Counted from the stretch's first letter, positions 17,681-28,567 are shown. The stretch is DNA of 39,283 nt from Bacteroidetes bacterium ADurb.Bin217 (GCA_002069975.1 MWCJ01000025.1:1-39283), one strand, 5' to 3'. Notes: generated from the sequence alone by a model not told the origin. A program made the numbers and translations.

Positions 17681-19099
17681 CTACACAAGCCCTTTTACAA
17701 ATTCTACCAACATCCTCACGCCAAAACCGGTACCGCCAACTCCTTTGTACGACCATTTGGTTCGCAAAAATGCAGAACCCGAAATGTCGATGTGAATCCA
17801 TGGATATTGTACAAATTGTTGTAAAAATTTTCCTGCGGTAATTGCTCCTGCAAATTGTCCTCCTACATTTTTACAATCTGCTATATCCGACTTAATTTGG
17901 TCGGCATACATATTCCATAAGGGAAATTGTACGAGGGGTTCCCACACGTGGAGTGCACTTTGTTCTAATTGTTTCATGTGGTCTGTAGCTGTTCCCATAT
18001 ACACTGCTACGTGTTCGCCTACTGCTGCATTTGCAGCTCCGGTAAGTGTTGCTATATCTATTACCAATTGTGGATTCAACGATGCTGCATAACTCAGCGC
18101 ATCTGCCATTATCATACGTCCTTCGGCATCGGTATTCAATACTTCAACCGTAGAGCCGTTGTGCATTCGTATAACATCACCTGGAGCATATGCTTCGCCC
18201 GATGGACGATTGTCGGTTATTGGAATCAACGCATGAATGTGTATTGCAATATCTAGTGAAACTATAGCGTGCATAGCTCCAACTACTGCAGCAGCTCCTC
18301 CCATATCGGCTTTCATGGTTTCCATATAGGTCGAAGGCGTCTTTATGCTTAATCCTCCGGTATCAAATACTATCCCTTTGCCTACCAAAATTATAGGTTG
18401 TGTATTGCTGTTTGTAGGATTCCATGCAATATGTACAAACCGAGCAGGTTGTACACTACCTTTGTTTACGGCAAGCAATCCGCCCATGCCTTGTTGTGTT
18501 ATCCATTGCTCGTCGTATACGTTCACGCTTGCTTTGGTGGTCGAAAATAATTGTTCAATTTCGTGAGCAAACTGTACCGATGTTAAAGCACATGCTGGTT
18601 CGTTTATCAAATTACGAGCAGCAAACACCGATAGTGTAAGTGTGTGTAGTTGGGCTAACGATGAGGTAAAATCTCCTTCGCATTGTATCGATGCAATAGA
18701 TTGCGGAGCTTGTTCCGATTTGTATTTGCTAAATGTATATGAACTTAAAATAAATCCCTCAATACACGCAAATGCAGAGTGTGGTACTGCCGAATTGTTT
18801 GTTATTCGTATGTGTTGGTCTTTAAATATCTTACACGAGGTATATAATTTTGCACCATTTTGTCGGTTTTTGTCAAATTCTTCGGGATTCTGGTCGCTAT
18901 ATGTTTTGCAAAACATATACACCACATCGGGAGTTTCCACCCATACTATATCAGATTTTTTTCGTTCATATTTTTTTGTACACATATCTCGTACATCGGA
19001 CGAAACAGCTATGTTACTAATATCTTCAAAATCAGCAATTAGAAATATTTCTACTGCGTATTTTACTTTGGTTGTAGGTTTATCTGTAAGTATTTCCAT
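17681..19099 (-). CDS. pepA: leucyl aminopeptidase (M17 family)
   Basis: 472 residues. Dimetal exopeptidase removing N-terminal residues from cytoplasmic peptides. The M17 signature NTDAEGR is at 322-328. Metal ligands of the family are visible: K241 in VGKGIVFDTGG, D246, D265 in MKADMGGAA, D324 and E326. Active-site Lys of KTPSTYMETMKADMGG is also present. The N-terminal domain (1-150) is divergent, as usual. The C-terminus LRTKWSYKGVGGTGFGVRMLVEFV matches the family. It is divergent from mqnC with a 55-bp gap, and is the last housekeeping gene before the cassette-like island. Confidence 0.95.
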   Translation of the reverse strand: MEILTDKPTTKVKYAVEIFLIADFEDISNIAVSSDVRDMCTKKYERKKSDIVWVETPDVVYMFCKTYSDQNPEEFDKNRQNGAKLYTSCKIFKDQHIRITNNSAVPHSAFACIEGFILSSYTFSKYKSEQAPQSIASIQCEGDFTSSLAQLHTLTLSVFAARNLINEPACALTSVQFAHEIEQLFSTTKASVNVYDEQWITQQGMGGLLAVNKGSVQPARFVHIAWNPTNSNTQPIILVGKGIVFDTGGLSIKTPSTYMETMKADMGGAAAVVGAMHAIVSLDIAIHIHALIPITDNRPSGEAYAPGDVIRMHNGSTVEVLNTDAEGRMIMADALSYAASLNPQLVIDIATLTGAANAAVGEHVAVYMGTATDHMKQLEQSALHVWEPLVQFPLWNMYADQIKSDIADCKNVGGQFAGAITAGKFLQQFVQYPWIHIDISGSAFLRTKWSYKGVGGTGFGVRMLVEFVKGLV

Positions 19100-19154
19100 A
19101 TTTTTGTATTCTATACATTAATTTGTGTGTGGTAAAAATATATAAATTGTATAC

Positions 19155-20246
19155 ATGAACGTACAAAAATTATTAGAAAAAGCATTACGTCGCGAAGATT
19201 TAAGTATTGAAGAAGGTAATTTTTTATATACTCATGCATCCTTGTCGGCGTTGATGTATACAGCCAACGAAATACGAAAAACATATCGCCCCGACAATGT
19301 GGTAACGTGGATAATTGACCGCAATGTTAATATTACCAACGTTTGCATATCGCGATGTACTTTTTGTAATTTTCATAAATTAATAAATCAAGAAGGTACT
19401 TACATAACCCAATTAGATGAATATTCAGAAAAAATAAGAGAATTGGAAGCCTGTGGTGGAAATCAATTATTAATTCAAGGAGGTATGCACCCTCAATTAG
19501 GAATTGATTTTTATGCACAATTGTTTACAAGTCTCAAACAACGTCATCCTCTTATAAAATTACATGCATTGGGTCCGCCCGAAATAGCTTATATAGCTCA
19601 ACGCGAACATATGGCGTATGCCGATGTGTTGCGTACTCTTTTAAATGCAGGTATGGACAGTTTGCCGGGAGCGGGAGCGGAAATTTTACAAGATCATATT
19701 CGTGCTAAAGTATCGCCCGGAAAATGCAATACTCAAACTTGGCTCGATGTAATGCACGAAGCTCATAAAATAGGAATAGTAACATCGGCAACTATGATGT
19801 ATGGTCATATAGAAACAATTGCCGATAGAATGGCTCATTTGGTTTTAATACGCGATTTACAATACAAAAAACCTTCACATTCCAAGGGGTTTACCGCGTT
19901 TATTCCTTGGCCGTTTTACAGCAAAAACACAAAGCTTGCTCAGCAAACAGGCAAAAGCTATCCGATACAGCATTTAGAATATATTCGTATGATAGCAATG
20001 AGTAGAATTATGCTTACGAATATCGATAATATACAAGCTTCGTGGCTCACGGTAGGTATACCTACGGCACAAATTTGTCTGCATGCCGGAGCTCACGATA
20101 TGGGAAGTATTATGATAGAAGAAAATGTGGTTTCTCAAGCAGGTGCTGCATTTACGGCAAAAAAAGAAGAGTTGCAACAAGCTATTCAGCAAGCCGGGTT
20201 TATTCCAAAATTACGGAATCAGGGGTACGAGATAGTTTCGTTGTAA
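19155..20246 (+). CDS. mqnC: cyclic dehypoxanthinyl futalosine synthase (radical SAM)
   Basis: 363 residues. Radical SAM enzyme that cyclises dehypoxanthine futalosine in the futalosine route to menaquinone. The cluster cysteines are C64, C68 and C71 (CISRCTFC). The MqnC/CofH-type C-terminal half is clear: KGFTAFIPWPFYSKNTKL, SWLTVGIPTAQICLHAGAHDMGSIMIEENVVSQAG. Its close kin are MqnE and CofH; the IPWPF and GSIMIEENVVS motifs favour MqnC. No other menaquinone gene is in the window. It converges on tsaD with a 19-bp gap. Confidence 0.92.
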   Translation: MNVQKLLEKALRREDLSIEEGNFLYTHASLSALMYTANEIRKTYRPDNVVTWIIDRNVNITNVCISRCTFCNFHKLINQEGTYITQLDEYSEKIRELEACGGNQLLIQGGMHPQLGIDFYAQLFTSLKQRHPLIKLHALGPPEIAYIAQREHMAYADVLRTLLNAGMDSLPGAGAEILQDHIRAKVSPGKCNTQTWLDVMHEAHKIGIVTSATMMYGHIETIADRMAHLVLIRDLQYKKPSHSKGFTAFIPWPFYSKNTKLAQQTGKSYPIQHLEYIRMIAMSRIMLTNIDNIQASWLTVGIPTAQICLHAGAHDMGSIMIEENVVSQAGAAFTAKKEELQQAIQQAGFIPKLRNQGYEIVSL

Positions 20247-20265
20247 TTGATGTTTGAACACTTGT

Positions 20266-21303
20266 TTACCTCCCAAAATATTCTTGAAGCGAATACCGAG
20301 CACGAGGCGAAATATCTTGCGTCGCAAAATCTTGTGCCAAATATTTATGGTAAGCTGTTACGGCTATCATTGCGGCATTGTCGGTTGTATATCGTAATTC
20401 GGGAATATACGTTGCACAAGTATGTTGTACCCCATAGTCTGCAATAGCATTTCGTAAACCTGAATTTGCAGCAACACCACCACCTATAACTATTTGTTTA
20501 ATACCTGTTTGTTGCACGGCTTTGTGTAATTTGTCGAGTAATATATCTACTATTGTTTTTTGTAAAGTAGCACATATATCATCAATATGATGTTCTATAA
20601 ATTGTGGGTTGGTGCGTAATGCATCCCGTAAAAAATAAAGTACCGATGTTTTTAAACCACTAAAACTATAATCTAATCCTGATATATGTGGTTTGTTGAA
20701 ACTAAATGCTTTTGGATTTCCTAATTGTGCATGACGGTCAATATGTGGACCTCCGGGATAGGGCAATCCTAATACTTTGGCACATTTATCAAATGCTTCG
20801 CCTGCAGCATCGTCTATAGTAGTGCCTATAATTTCCATGTTGGTAAAGCTTTGAGCAACTATTATTTGTGTATGTCCACCCGATACGAGTAAACATAAAA
20901 ATGGAAATGTTGGTTCTGGAACTTTTTCTTGCGGTGTTTGTATAAAACTTGCCAATACATGTGCATGTAAATGATTTACTTCAATAAGTTTACAGCCATG
21001 AGCCAATGCAAATCCTTTGGCAAATGATGTTCCTACCAACAACGAACCCAACAGGCCCGGTCCGCGAGTAAATGCTACTGCCGATATTTCTTGTTTGGTT
21101 ACACCTGCTTGTTTCAATGCTTTTTCTATTACAGGTACAATATTTTGCTGATGCGAACGCGATGCTAATTCGGGTACTACGCCACCGTATTCTTCATGAA
21201 CACTTTGATTGGCTATACTATTTGATAGCACAACACCGTTTTGTATCACTGCTGCCGATGTGTCGTCACACGATGATTCTATGGCAAGAATTGTAATATT
21301 CAT
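20266..21303 (-). CDS. tsaD: tRNA N6-adenosine threonylcarbamoyltransferase
   Basis: 345 residues. Transfers the threonylcarbamoyl group to A37 of ANN-decoding tRNAs, with TsaB and TsaE. ASKHA-type start LAIESSCDDTSAAVI; metal histidines H111 and H115 in NHLHAHVLASF; SGGHT; GGGVAANSGLR; DNAAMIA. Length normal. It is divergent from tamB; the 80-bp gap holds the tamB promoter. Confidence 0.97.
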   Translation of the reverse strand: MNITILAIESSCDDTSAAVIQNGVVLSNSIANQSVHEEYGGVVPELASRSHQQNIVPVIEKALKQAGVTKQEISAVAFTRGPGLLGSLLVGTSFAKGFALAHGCKLIEVNHLHAHVLASFIQTPQEKVPEPTFPFLCLLVSGGHTQIIVAQSFTNMEIIGTTIDDAAGEAFDKCAKVLGLPYPGGPHIDRHAQLGNPKAFSFNKPHISGLDYSFSGLKTSVLYFLRDALRTNPQFIEHHIDDICATLQKTIVDILLDKLHKAVQQTGIKQIVIGGGVAANSGLRNAIADYGVQHTCATYIPELRYTTDNAAMIAVTAYHKYLAQDFATQDISPRARYSLQEYFGR

Positions 21304-21314
21304 TCGTTATTTAG

Positions 21315-21343
21315 TTTGAAACACTTGTATTTCATTATATTTG
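21315..21343 (+). promoter_or_regulatory. putative promoter of tamB
   Basis: -33 TTTG at 21315-21318, 17-nt spacer, -7 TATATTTG at 21336-21343. This is the best two-element match to the Bacteroidota consensus in the window, with about 35 nt from the expected start site to the tamB TTG. Confidence 0.65.
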
Positions 21344-21383
21344 TGCAAAAATACGGTTTAATTTACAGGTTGTATTTATAATT

Positions 21384-24300
21384 TTGAAAATCATACAAAA
21401 CATACTGAGAATATTAGCAAAAACAATGATAGGTTTCATATTGTTACTTGCATTGTTGTATGGTATTATTTTACTTCCTTGGACTCAGTCAAAAATTACT
21501 TCATATGTATCGTCTGTAATAAGCAAGGAAATAGGACTTACGGTTACTATTGAACGTATTACACCTTCGCTTTGGAAAACAGCAAGTTTTCATACAATTT
21601 GTATTACAAATACTGCGAATGATACCATACTTACAGCTGCTTTAGGTCGTGCTACTATTCATGGAATTAGTTTAGATTCGGCTCGTGTTCAATTTAAAAA
21701 AATAGCTGTTCATAATGCTTCAATTTCTATTATTAAAGATACAAGCGGACATTGGAATATTGATAATTTTATAACAGAAGTTGTAGAATCTAAAAGTCCT
21801 AAATCATGGCGAATTGCCATTCAAGAAATTGAATTGAGCGGTTCTCAGCTTAGAGTAGCCGATTTGCAAGCAAAACAAAGCCAACAGCAGAATACTTCTG
21901 GTATAGATATGAATGATATTAGAATTCGTAATCTCCGACTGAATGCAAGTAATTTTTCGAAATACAAACGAAATTTTACCGCAAATATCACAAATCTGTC
22001 GTGCACCGAACAGTCGGGCTTTACTATTCAATATTTTCAAACAGATGCACGCATAAGCGATACGCTTATTGATTGTAAAAATATCATGCTGTTTACTCCT
22101 CACACCAAATTTTTCTCACAATCTACGCAATTTGCGTACACTTCATTTGAAGATTTTTCAGATTTTGTTTCGAAAGTATCGATATCAAGTAATATAGAAT
22201 ATTCTCAAATAGCATTCAAAGATATAGCATATTTTAACGACAATGCGTATCAAATTCCTTATACTATTAGTATATCAGGTTCTGTAAAAGGACGCGTATC
22301 AAATTTAAAAGGGAAAAATATACATATAGGATTTAACCGTAGCAGTCGGTTTATTGGAAATATCGAAATTTCGGGTTTGCCGGATATTTCGCAAACGTAT
22401 ATGCATATTACTGCAAAACTTCTCGAAACAAACAAACATGATATTGAAACCTTACGAATTCCTCCATTTTCCGAAGAACAATATGTGCAAATACCTGCAT
22501 TTATAGAAAATATAGAAACATATAAATATACAGGGAATTTTACCGGATTCTTGCATGATTTTGTTGCATATGGAACACTTACTACCAATATTGGCACATT
22601 GTATTCCGATATATTAATTTCTCAGTCGGCAGATAATGAATCGCTCTACAATTACAGTGGAAGTCTTACATTTCAAGATTTTGAATTAGACAAATTTCCT
22701 GTACAAAAAAATACCTGGGGCAACATGAATGCTTCTCTTGAAATACAAGGAATGTACGACAATTCCAATATAATATCGGCTCATGTAACCGGAGATATTA
22801 CTTCCATAGAATTTATGAAATATACCTATCAAGCTATTACTATTGATGGCTTACTCGCAAAACAAAAATTCGATGGAACTATTTCTATAAACGACAAAAA
22901 CCTTAACCTTTCATTTCATGGCTTATTTGATTATTCTACAGAAACACCGAGTTTTAATTTTACAGCACACATACCTCATGCAAATTTATATGCACTTAAA
23001 TTGTATCCCGATACTATTGCAATACTCTCGTTGTCAACTCAAGTAGATTTTGTGGGTATTCAGCTCGACAATTTAAAAGGATATATTCGTATACCCAAAG
23101 CTTCGTTTACCAGTAAATACGGAACATATACTTCGGAACAAACCGACATAGATATTGATAATATTTTACAAACTCGAAATATTACAATTCGTTCGGATTT
23201 GTTCGATTTAAGCATTAACGGCAAAGGGAGTTATAAAGAATTACCTGTGTTTTTTTATGAATATTTGCAATCGCACATTCCTTCATTGCCAAAACAATTG
23301 TTTACTGCCAAAAAAACATATGTGCCGGGATTTAATGCTTCACTTAAAATAAAAAAAATCGATAGTCTCCTGCGTGTGTTGTATCCTGAAATTCACATAG
23401 CTCAAAATTCATATATAAATACTATTTATTCTGAACAGTCGAAACAATTGGTGTTGCAATCCAATATCCCCGAACTTACAGTTTTTGACAATACATTTAC
23501 CAATATTGATATTCAAACTCATGGCAGTGAGGAAGATATAAAAACTTCTATACAATTTGATTATGATGTTTTCAAAAACAATAATTTTCTTCTTACAATT
23601 CAAGATGATAGTCTGCATTCAAATATAACATGGAGCAATATAGAAAATAAACGTAATGAAGGAAACCTTATACTTCACGGAATTTTTGCACCAAGCAAAC
23701 ATCCTATAATTCCTAAAATACAATTAGATATACCAAAACAATCACTGTATATAGCCGATACACTATGGAATATATATACCAGCAAACTCATAATAGACAG
23801 TACTTCGTTGACTATTCCAATAGGTTCGTTCGGAAAACACAATCAGCGAGTTACCATTGAAGGAACAATTTCTGAAAATCCACAAGATATTTTACAAGCC
23901 GACTTTTTTAATTACGACCTTGAAAATTTTAATTATATTATTGATAATAGTAATGTAAATCTTCAAGGAGCTTTGCAAGGAAGACTAGAAATTAAAGATG
24001 TGTATCATAATCTTTTAGTATTTTCAAATATAGCCTCACAATCGTTTTCGTTTAATAAACACACCTTGGGAAAACTAACTATAGTAAGCCAATGGATTCC
24101 ATTGCAAAAAGCTATAGCCATGAATATTGGTGTGCAGCAAGGTAATACTCATACGTTTCAAGCTCTAGGTACATACGTTCCTCAAACAGGCAATATAGAT
24201 TATTCGCTTACTATTAAAGATTTAAAACTTTCGATATTTAAAGAAATTTTTGCATCAACTATAAGTAATTTAAGTGGGTATATTGATGGGAATTTACAAG

Positions 24301-25748
24301 CAACCGGAAATTTAAACAATCCTATTTTTAATGGAAGTATAGATGTGAAGCGTGGAAAATTTAAAATAAACGAAACACAAGTAACCTATACTACAAAAGG
24401 ATCTATACATTCGCAAGGTTCTCGTTTAGTGTTTCGCGATTTACCAATTCTCGATTCTCTTACAAATGTAGGCTTAGCGAAAGGTTTTGTCGATTTTAAA
24501 AATTTGCAAAATCCAACCTATTCAATTGAATTAGAAACTGATAAAATATTGGGAATGCACACCGGCGAACAACATAATAGCAGTTTTTATGGCGAAGCAT
24601 GGTATCAAGGTACGGTAAATATTCAAGGAGATTTAGATAATACAAGTATTACTGCGGTAGGTAAAACATTAGAAAACACACGATTAAATATACCCTTGTC
24701 ATATTCAGAATTAACAGAACACAAAGATTTTTTGCAATTTTCGAAACAACACATTAAACAAACACCCCCCAAACAATTAACAACTTCATCGGGTACCGAT
24801 ATTCAAATGAATATTGAGGTAACACCCGATGCTTTAACACAAATAATATTCGATAAACAAGTGGGTGATATTATCAAAGTGAGGGGAGAAGGTAATATTC
24901 AAATGAATATGGATAAATTAGGTGCATTTACTCTTTATGGCGATTATCGAATAACTTCGGGTGATTATTTATTTACCCTTAAAAATTTAATAAATAAAAA
25001 ATTTATTATTCAAAATGGAGGAACTATTACATTTAATGGAGACCCGTTTGAAGCTCAAATCCAAATTTCGGCACTTTACGACCTTAAAGCTTCACCGTTA
25101 CCTATAATGCCTGCAATTACAACCGATAGTGCTACTTACAAACGTAGAATACCGGTACAATGCAATATATTACTCCAAAATAACCTTATGAATCCTGATA
25201 TTAGTTACAATATTTCTGTTGCTTCAGGGTATTCCGATGTTCAAGATATACTTAATGCTATGAGTTCCGACGATAAAAATAAACAATTTTTATCTCTCTT
25301 GCTCATGAATTCATTTTTCTCGCAATCCGATGCTCAAACTATTAATTCATCGGCTTCGTTCGAAGTGTTATCAAATCAGCTCAATAATTTACTTTCGCAA
25401 TCATATTCCAACATAGATCTTGGTGTGAATTATAGACCGGGTGATATGTATTCTGCCAACGAATTTGAACTTGCTCTTTCAACTCAATTGCTCAACAATC
25501 GAATATTAGTAAATGTAAACGGATACAGCGAGTTTGGGCAATCTGCCGATCAAACCAAACGACAAACCACCGAAATAGCCGGCGATGTAAGTGTGGAAAT
25601 AAAACTTACAAAACAAGGAAATTTCAGACTTAAAGCGTTTTCACGAAACAATACCGACCCACTTGAAGATAGAGGTAATTCTCAGGGTGTTAGTGTATAC
25701 TTTACACGAGAATTCAATACGTTCAAAGAGCTTTTTAAGAAAAAATAA
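21384..25748 (+). CDS. tamB: TamB-family outer-membrane assembly/lipid transport protein
   Basis: 1454 residues. An N-terminal membrane anchor (ILRILAKTMIGFILLLALLYGIILL, about 7-31) is followed by an AsmA/TamB-like start (WTQSKITSYVSSVISKEIGLTVTIERI) and a very long beta-rich periplasmic body. The C-terminal TamB domain (about 1080-1454) contains GNIQMNMDKLGAFTLYGDYRITSGDYLFTLKN, GGTITFNGDPFEAQI and NRILVNVNGYSEF. TamB-like proteins bridge inner and outer membranes for barrel assembly or phospholipid transport. The start is TTG 21384 (MKIIQNILR); the first ATG is residue 15, inside the anchor. tsaD-tamB divergence is common in this phylum. Confidence 0.93.
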   Translation: MKIIQNILRILAKTMIGFILLLALLYGIILLPWTQSKITSYVSSVISKEIGLTVTIERITPSLWKTASFHTICITNTANDTILTAALGRATIHGISLDSARVQFKKIAVHNASISIIKDTSGHWNIDNFITEVVESKSPKSWRIAIQEIELSGSQLRVADLQAKQSQQQNTSGIDMNDIRIRNLRLNASNFSKYKRNFTANITNLSCTEQSGFTIQYFQTDARISDTLIDCKNIMLFTPHTKFFSQSTQFAYTSFEDFSDFVSKVSISSNIEYSQIAFKDIAYFNDNAYQIPYTISISGSVKGRVSNLKGKNIHIGFNRSSRFIGNIEISGLPDISQTYMHITAKLLETNKHDIETLRIPPFSEEQYVQIPAFIENIETYKYTGNFTGFLHDFVAYGTLTTNIGTLYSDILISQSADNESLYNYSGSLTFQDFELDKFPVQKNTWGNMNASLEIQGMYDNSNIISAHVTGDITSIEFMKYTYQAITIDGLLAKQKFDGTISINDKNLNLSFHGLFDYSTETPSFNFTAHIPHANLYALKLYPDTIAILSLSTQVDFVGIQLDNLKGYIRIPKASFTSKYGTYTSEQTDIDIDNILQTRNITIRSDLFDLSINGKGSYKELPVFFYEYLQSHIPSLPKQLFTAKKTYVPGFNASLKIKKIDSLLRVLYPEIHIAQNSYINTIYSEQSKQLVLQSNIPELTVFDNTFTNIDIQTHGSEEDIKTSIQFDYDVFKNNNFLLTIQDDSLHSNITWSNIENKRNEGNLILHGIFAPSKHPIIPKIQLDIPKQSLYIADTLWNIYTSKLIIDSTSLTIPIGSFGKHNQRVTIEGTISENPQDILQADFFNYDLENFNYIIDNSNVNLQGALQGRLEIKDVYHNLLVFSNIASQSFSFNKHTLGKLTIVSQWIPLQKAIAMNIGVQQGNTHTFQALGTYVPQTGNIDYSLTIKDLKLSIFKEIFASTISNLSGYIDGNLQATGNLNNPIFNGSIDVKRGKFKINETQVTYTTKGSIHSQGSRLVFRDLPILDSLTNVGLAKGFVDFKNLQNPTYSIELETDKILGMHTGEQHNSSFYGEAWYQGTVNIQGDLDNTSITAVGKTLENTRLNIPLSYSELTEHKDFLQFSKQHIKQTPPKQLTTSSGTDIQMNIEVTPDALTQIIFDKQVGDIIKVRGEGNIQMNMDKLGAFTLYGDYRITSGDYLFTLKNLINKKFIIQNGGTITFNGDPFEAQIQISALYDLKASPLPIMPAITTDSATYKRRIPVQCNILLQNNLMNPDISYNISVASGYSDVQDILNAMSSDDKNKQFLSLLLMNSFFSQSDAQTINSSASFEVLSNQLNNLLSQSYSNIDLGVNYRPGDMYSANEFELALSTQLLNNRILVNVNGYSEFGQSADQTKRQTTEIAGDVSVEIKLTKQGNFRLKAFSRNNTDPLEDRGNSQGVSVYFTREFNTFKELFKKK

Positions 25749-25850
25749 TTTCCCATTCTGAACATATTCATTTACCCATAGTATTGTTGTTTTTACCAAA
25801 TAATTTGAGCGGTTTGTTCAAAACAACCTATTTTGCTGTAGCTAAAAGAA

Positions 25851-25858
25851 TACTTTTG
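25851..25858 (+). promoter_or_regulatory. putative -7 box for the GH9 pair
   Basis: TACTTTTG matches TAnnTTTG, 23 nt before the first GH9 ATG; a TTTG at 25832-25835 gives a slightly short 15-nt spacer. Confidence 0.45.
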
Positions 25859-25881
25859 TCATAAATTAAGGGATAAAAACA

Positions 25882-28563
25882 ATGAAAACAGTAAGAACTT
25901 TATTCGTAGTATATGCAATTTTTATTACATCTTTTGCATATGCACAAACAGCAACGCAACACATTCGAATGAATCAGTTAGGATTTTTGCCGTATGCACA
26001 AAAAAATGCAGCAATAGTAAATACAACTGCAACGAGTTTTAGTATTAAAAATGCCGAAAATCAGGTAGTATTTACAAGTTCACTAAACACAACAGGGTTT
26101 TGGGCAGCTTCGGGTGAACAAGTTAAAATTGCCGATTTTACCATTGTTACTACACCGGGAACATACACGCTCGAAGTTCCCGACTATGGAACATCAGAAC
26201 AATTTATAATACACGATAGTGTGTATACCAATGTAAACAACGCATTAATTAAAGCGTTTTACTACAATCGTGCTTCTACCGAATTATTCGAAGAGCATGC
26301 AGGTGTCTACAATCGTAAGGCAGGGCATCCCGATACCAGTGTAATTGTTTTACCATCGGCAGCCGGTCCTGTGCGTGTAGCGGGCGATAAAATATCAACA
26401 CCCAAAGGTTGGTACGATGCGGGCGATTATAACAAATATATTGTAAATTCAGGTATTACTGTTGGTACGTTACTCCAGTCGTATGAAATGTATTCTGCTC
26501 ATTGGGATACTACCACGTGGAATATTCCCGAAAGTAATAACACTGTTCCCGATATTTTAGATGAGGTGAAATGGAATTTAGATTGGATGATAACCATGCA
26601 AGATCCCGATGATGGTGGTGTGTACAACAAAACTACCGAAGCTTCTTTTAGCGGTTCGTTTATGCCCGATAAGGTTACTTCACCTCGGTATGTAGTAGCA
26701 AAAGGAACAGCTGCAACTTTGGATTTTGCTGCTGTTATGGCTATGGCATATCGTATATATAAACCATATTATCCATCATTTGCCGATTCATGTTTAGCCG
26801 CTGCCGAATATGCTTGGCAATGGGCAGTAGCAAATCCTAACAAACCATTTACTAATCCTGCGGCTTCGGGCATTTATCCTGCTGTTACAACCGGAGGCTA
26901 TGGTGATAATACCTTTAGCGATGAACGGATATGGGCTGCAACAGAACTCTTTATTTCTACACTCGATCAAACGTATGCTTCGAATATAAATTTAACCGAA
27001 ACGTTTAATGTTCCTATGTGGCGAAATGTTGCAATGCTTTCGTTATATTCTTTGTATAATCATAAACTAAGTGTAGGGGCAAGTGTCGATACTGCAACAG
27101 TTAAAAGCATTTTAACATCGAAAGCTCGTTCGTTGCAGCAGCTACAAGCAACCGGCAATCCATACCGAGTTCCCGTGAGCGATTTTTCTTGGGGAAGCAA
27201 TGGGGTAGTAGCTAACCAAATAGTGTTATTGCTTTATGGTTTTAACATTACGAATGATGTGTCGTTGTTGAATGCAGCTACAGCCTCCTTCGATTATATT
27301 TTAGGTAGAAATGCTACTGAATATAGTTTTGTAACAGGCTACGGACATAAAGCTTCAAGGAATGTGCATCACAGACCATCTGAAGCTGATAAAATTGCCG
27401 GTTCAATCCCGGGATTTTTAGCAGGAGGTCCTAATGGAGGAAATAAAGCCGATTGTGCCGGAGAGTATTCTACATTTGCTGCTAAAGCCTATCGTGACGA
27501 AATTTGTAGTTACACCACTAACGAAATAGCAATAAACTGGCAATCGCCGGTAACGTGTGCCGGTCATGGGATTATAAGTGCGTATAAATCGTGGTTACAA
27601 CAATTGCCTGCAGAATTTGCTTATCCGGCTACCGATGCTGTATCATTTGCTCGCACCCAAGAATCAGCAACTTTTTCTGTATTTGCAAATACATCATATA
27701 GTTTACAAACTTCTGATACCTGGTACACTATTGACCCCACAGATTTAAATGAAAGCGGTATTGTTACAATTACTATTACCGAATTTAATGATGGCGATAG
27801 TATTAGAAACGGGATGATATATGTAACCATTAACGATATTGTATTCGATTCGGTACAAGTCTCGCAAACAGGCAGACTCAAAGAATTTAGAATTCAAGCC
27901 GAAGATTTTACGTCTATGAACGGTGTGCAAACCGAAACTACAAGTGATGTTGGAGGTGGTTTAAATGTGGGGTGGATAGATAATAATGACTATATGATGT
28001 ATACACTCGATATTACTACAAGTGGTTCATATACCATTACCTATAGATATGCTGCAAATATAGCTTCAAATGAGTTTTTTATGATATATAACGATTCGGT
28101 ATATTCTCTTGCTCAAACTACTCCTACCGGAGGATGGCAAGTATGGAAATCATATACCGATACTGCGTATTTCGAAGAAGGTATATACGAAATTAAATTA
28201 TTTTCGCAATACGGAGGCTTTAATTTGAATTATATGGATTTCAGTCATATAAGTAACGATAATATTGCTGCAGTAAATATTCCTACAACTCCACCACTGC
28301 CTCCCGACCCACCAAGTTCTATTGCTGCAATTACTCATACAAATGTATATGTGAAAAACCCAATTCAATTCAATACAATACAGGTATTTGGATTAGAAGA
28401 TGGTCGTGATTATTCATATACAATCTATACGTGTTCGGGACAAAAAATTCAAGAAGGAACAATTTGTAATAATTCAATTGTTGCACCTTTACATTCCGGA
28501 ATGTATATTTGTAAAATTCGTGATAAAGCGGCTGTTATTCACTGTGTAATAATTAAAGAATAA
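25882..28563 (+). CDS. secreted GH9 endoglucanase with BACON, CBM6 and T9SS sorting domain
   Basis: 893 residues. Signal peptide 1-21 (AYA/QTA), CelD_N-type Ig-like domain about 25-112, GH9 (alpha/alpha)6 catalytic domain about 118-575. Catalytic residues are visible: GWYDAGDYNKY at 176-186 (D179, D182 as base), HHRPS at 496-500, and general acid E548 in SYTTNEIAINW. A BACON-like domain spans about 583-664, a CBM6 domain 669-790 (IQAEDFTSMNGVQTETT..GGGLNVGWIDNNDYMMY), a Pro-rich linker 796-813, and a T9SS-like C-terminal domain 818-893 ending HSGMYICKIRDKAAVIHCVIIKE. GH9 enzymes mostly cut beta-1,4-glucans. Predicted to reach the cell surface or medium through SprA. Four bases precede its paralogue. 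Confidence 0.93.
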   Translation: MKTVRTLFVVYAIFITSFAYAQTATQHIRMNQLGFLPYAQKNAAIVNTTATSFSIKNAENQVVFTSSLNTTGFWAASGEQVKIADFTIVTTPGTYTLEVPDYGTSEQFIIHDSVYTNVNNALIKAFYYNRASTELFEEHAGVYNRKAGHPDTSVIVLPSAAGPVRVAGDKISTPKGWYDAGDYNKYIVNSGITVGTLLQSYEMYSAHWDTTTWNIPESNNTVPDILDEVKWNLDWMITMQDPDDGGVYNKTTEASFSGSFMPDKVTSPRYVVAKGTAATLDFAAVMAMAYRIYKPYYPSFADSCLAAAEYAWQWAVANPNKPFTNPAASGIYPAVTTGGYGDNTFSDERIWAATELFISTLDQTYASNINLTETFNVPMWRNVAMLSLYSLYNHKLSVGASVDTATVKSILTSKARSLQQLQATGNPYRVPVSDFSWGSNGVVANQIVLLLYGFNITNDVSLLNAATASFDYILGRNATEYSFVTGYGHKASRNVHHRPSEADKIAGSIPGFLAGGPNGGNKADCAGEYSTFAAKAYRDEICSYTTNEIAINWQSPVTCAGHGIISAYKSWLQQLPAEFAYPATDAVSFARTQESATFSVFANTSYSLQTSDTWYTIDPTDLNESGIVTITITEFNDGDSIRNGMIYVTINDIVFDSVQVSQTGRLKEFRIQAEDFTSMNGVQTETTSDVGGGLNVGWIDNNDYMMYTLDITTSGSYTITYRYAANIASNEFFMIYNDSVYSLAQTTPTGGWQVWKSYTDTAYFEEGIYEIKLFSQYGGFNLNYMDFSHISNDNIAAVNIPTTPPLPPDPPSSIAAITHTNVYVKNPIQFNTIQVFGLEDGRDYSYTIYTCSGQKIQEGTICNNSIVAPLHSGMYICKIRDKAAVIHCVIIKE

Positions 28564-28567
28564 ACCT

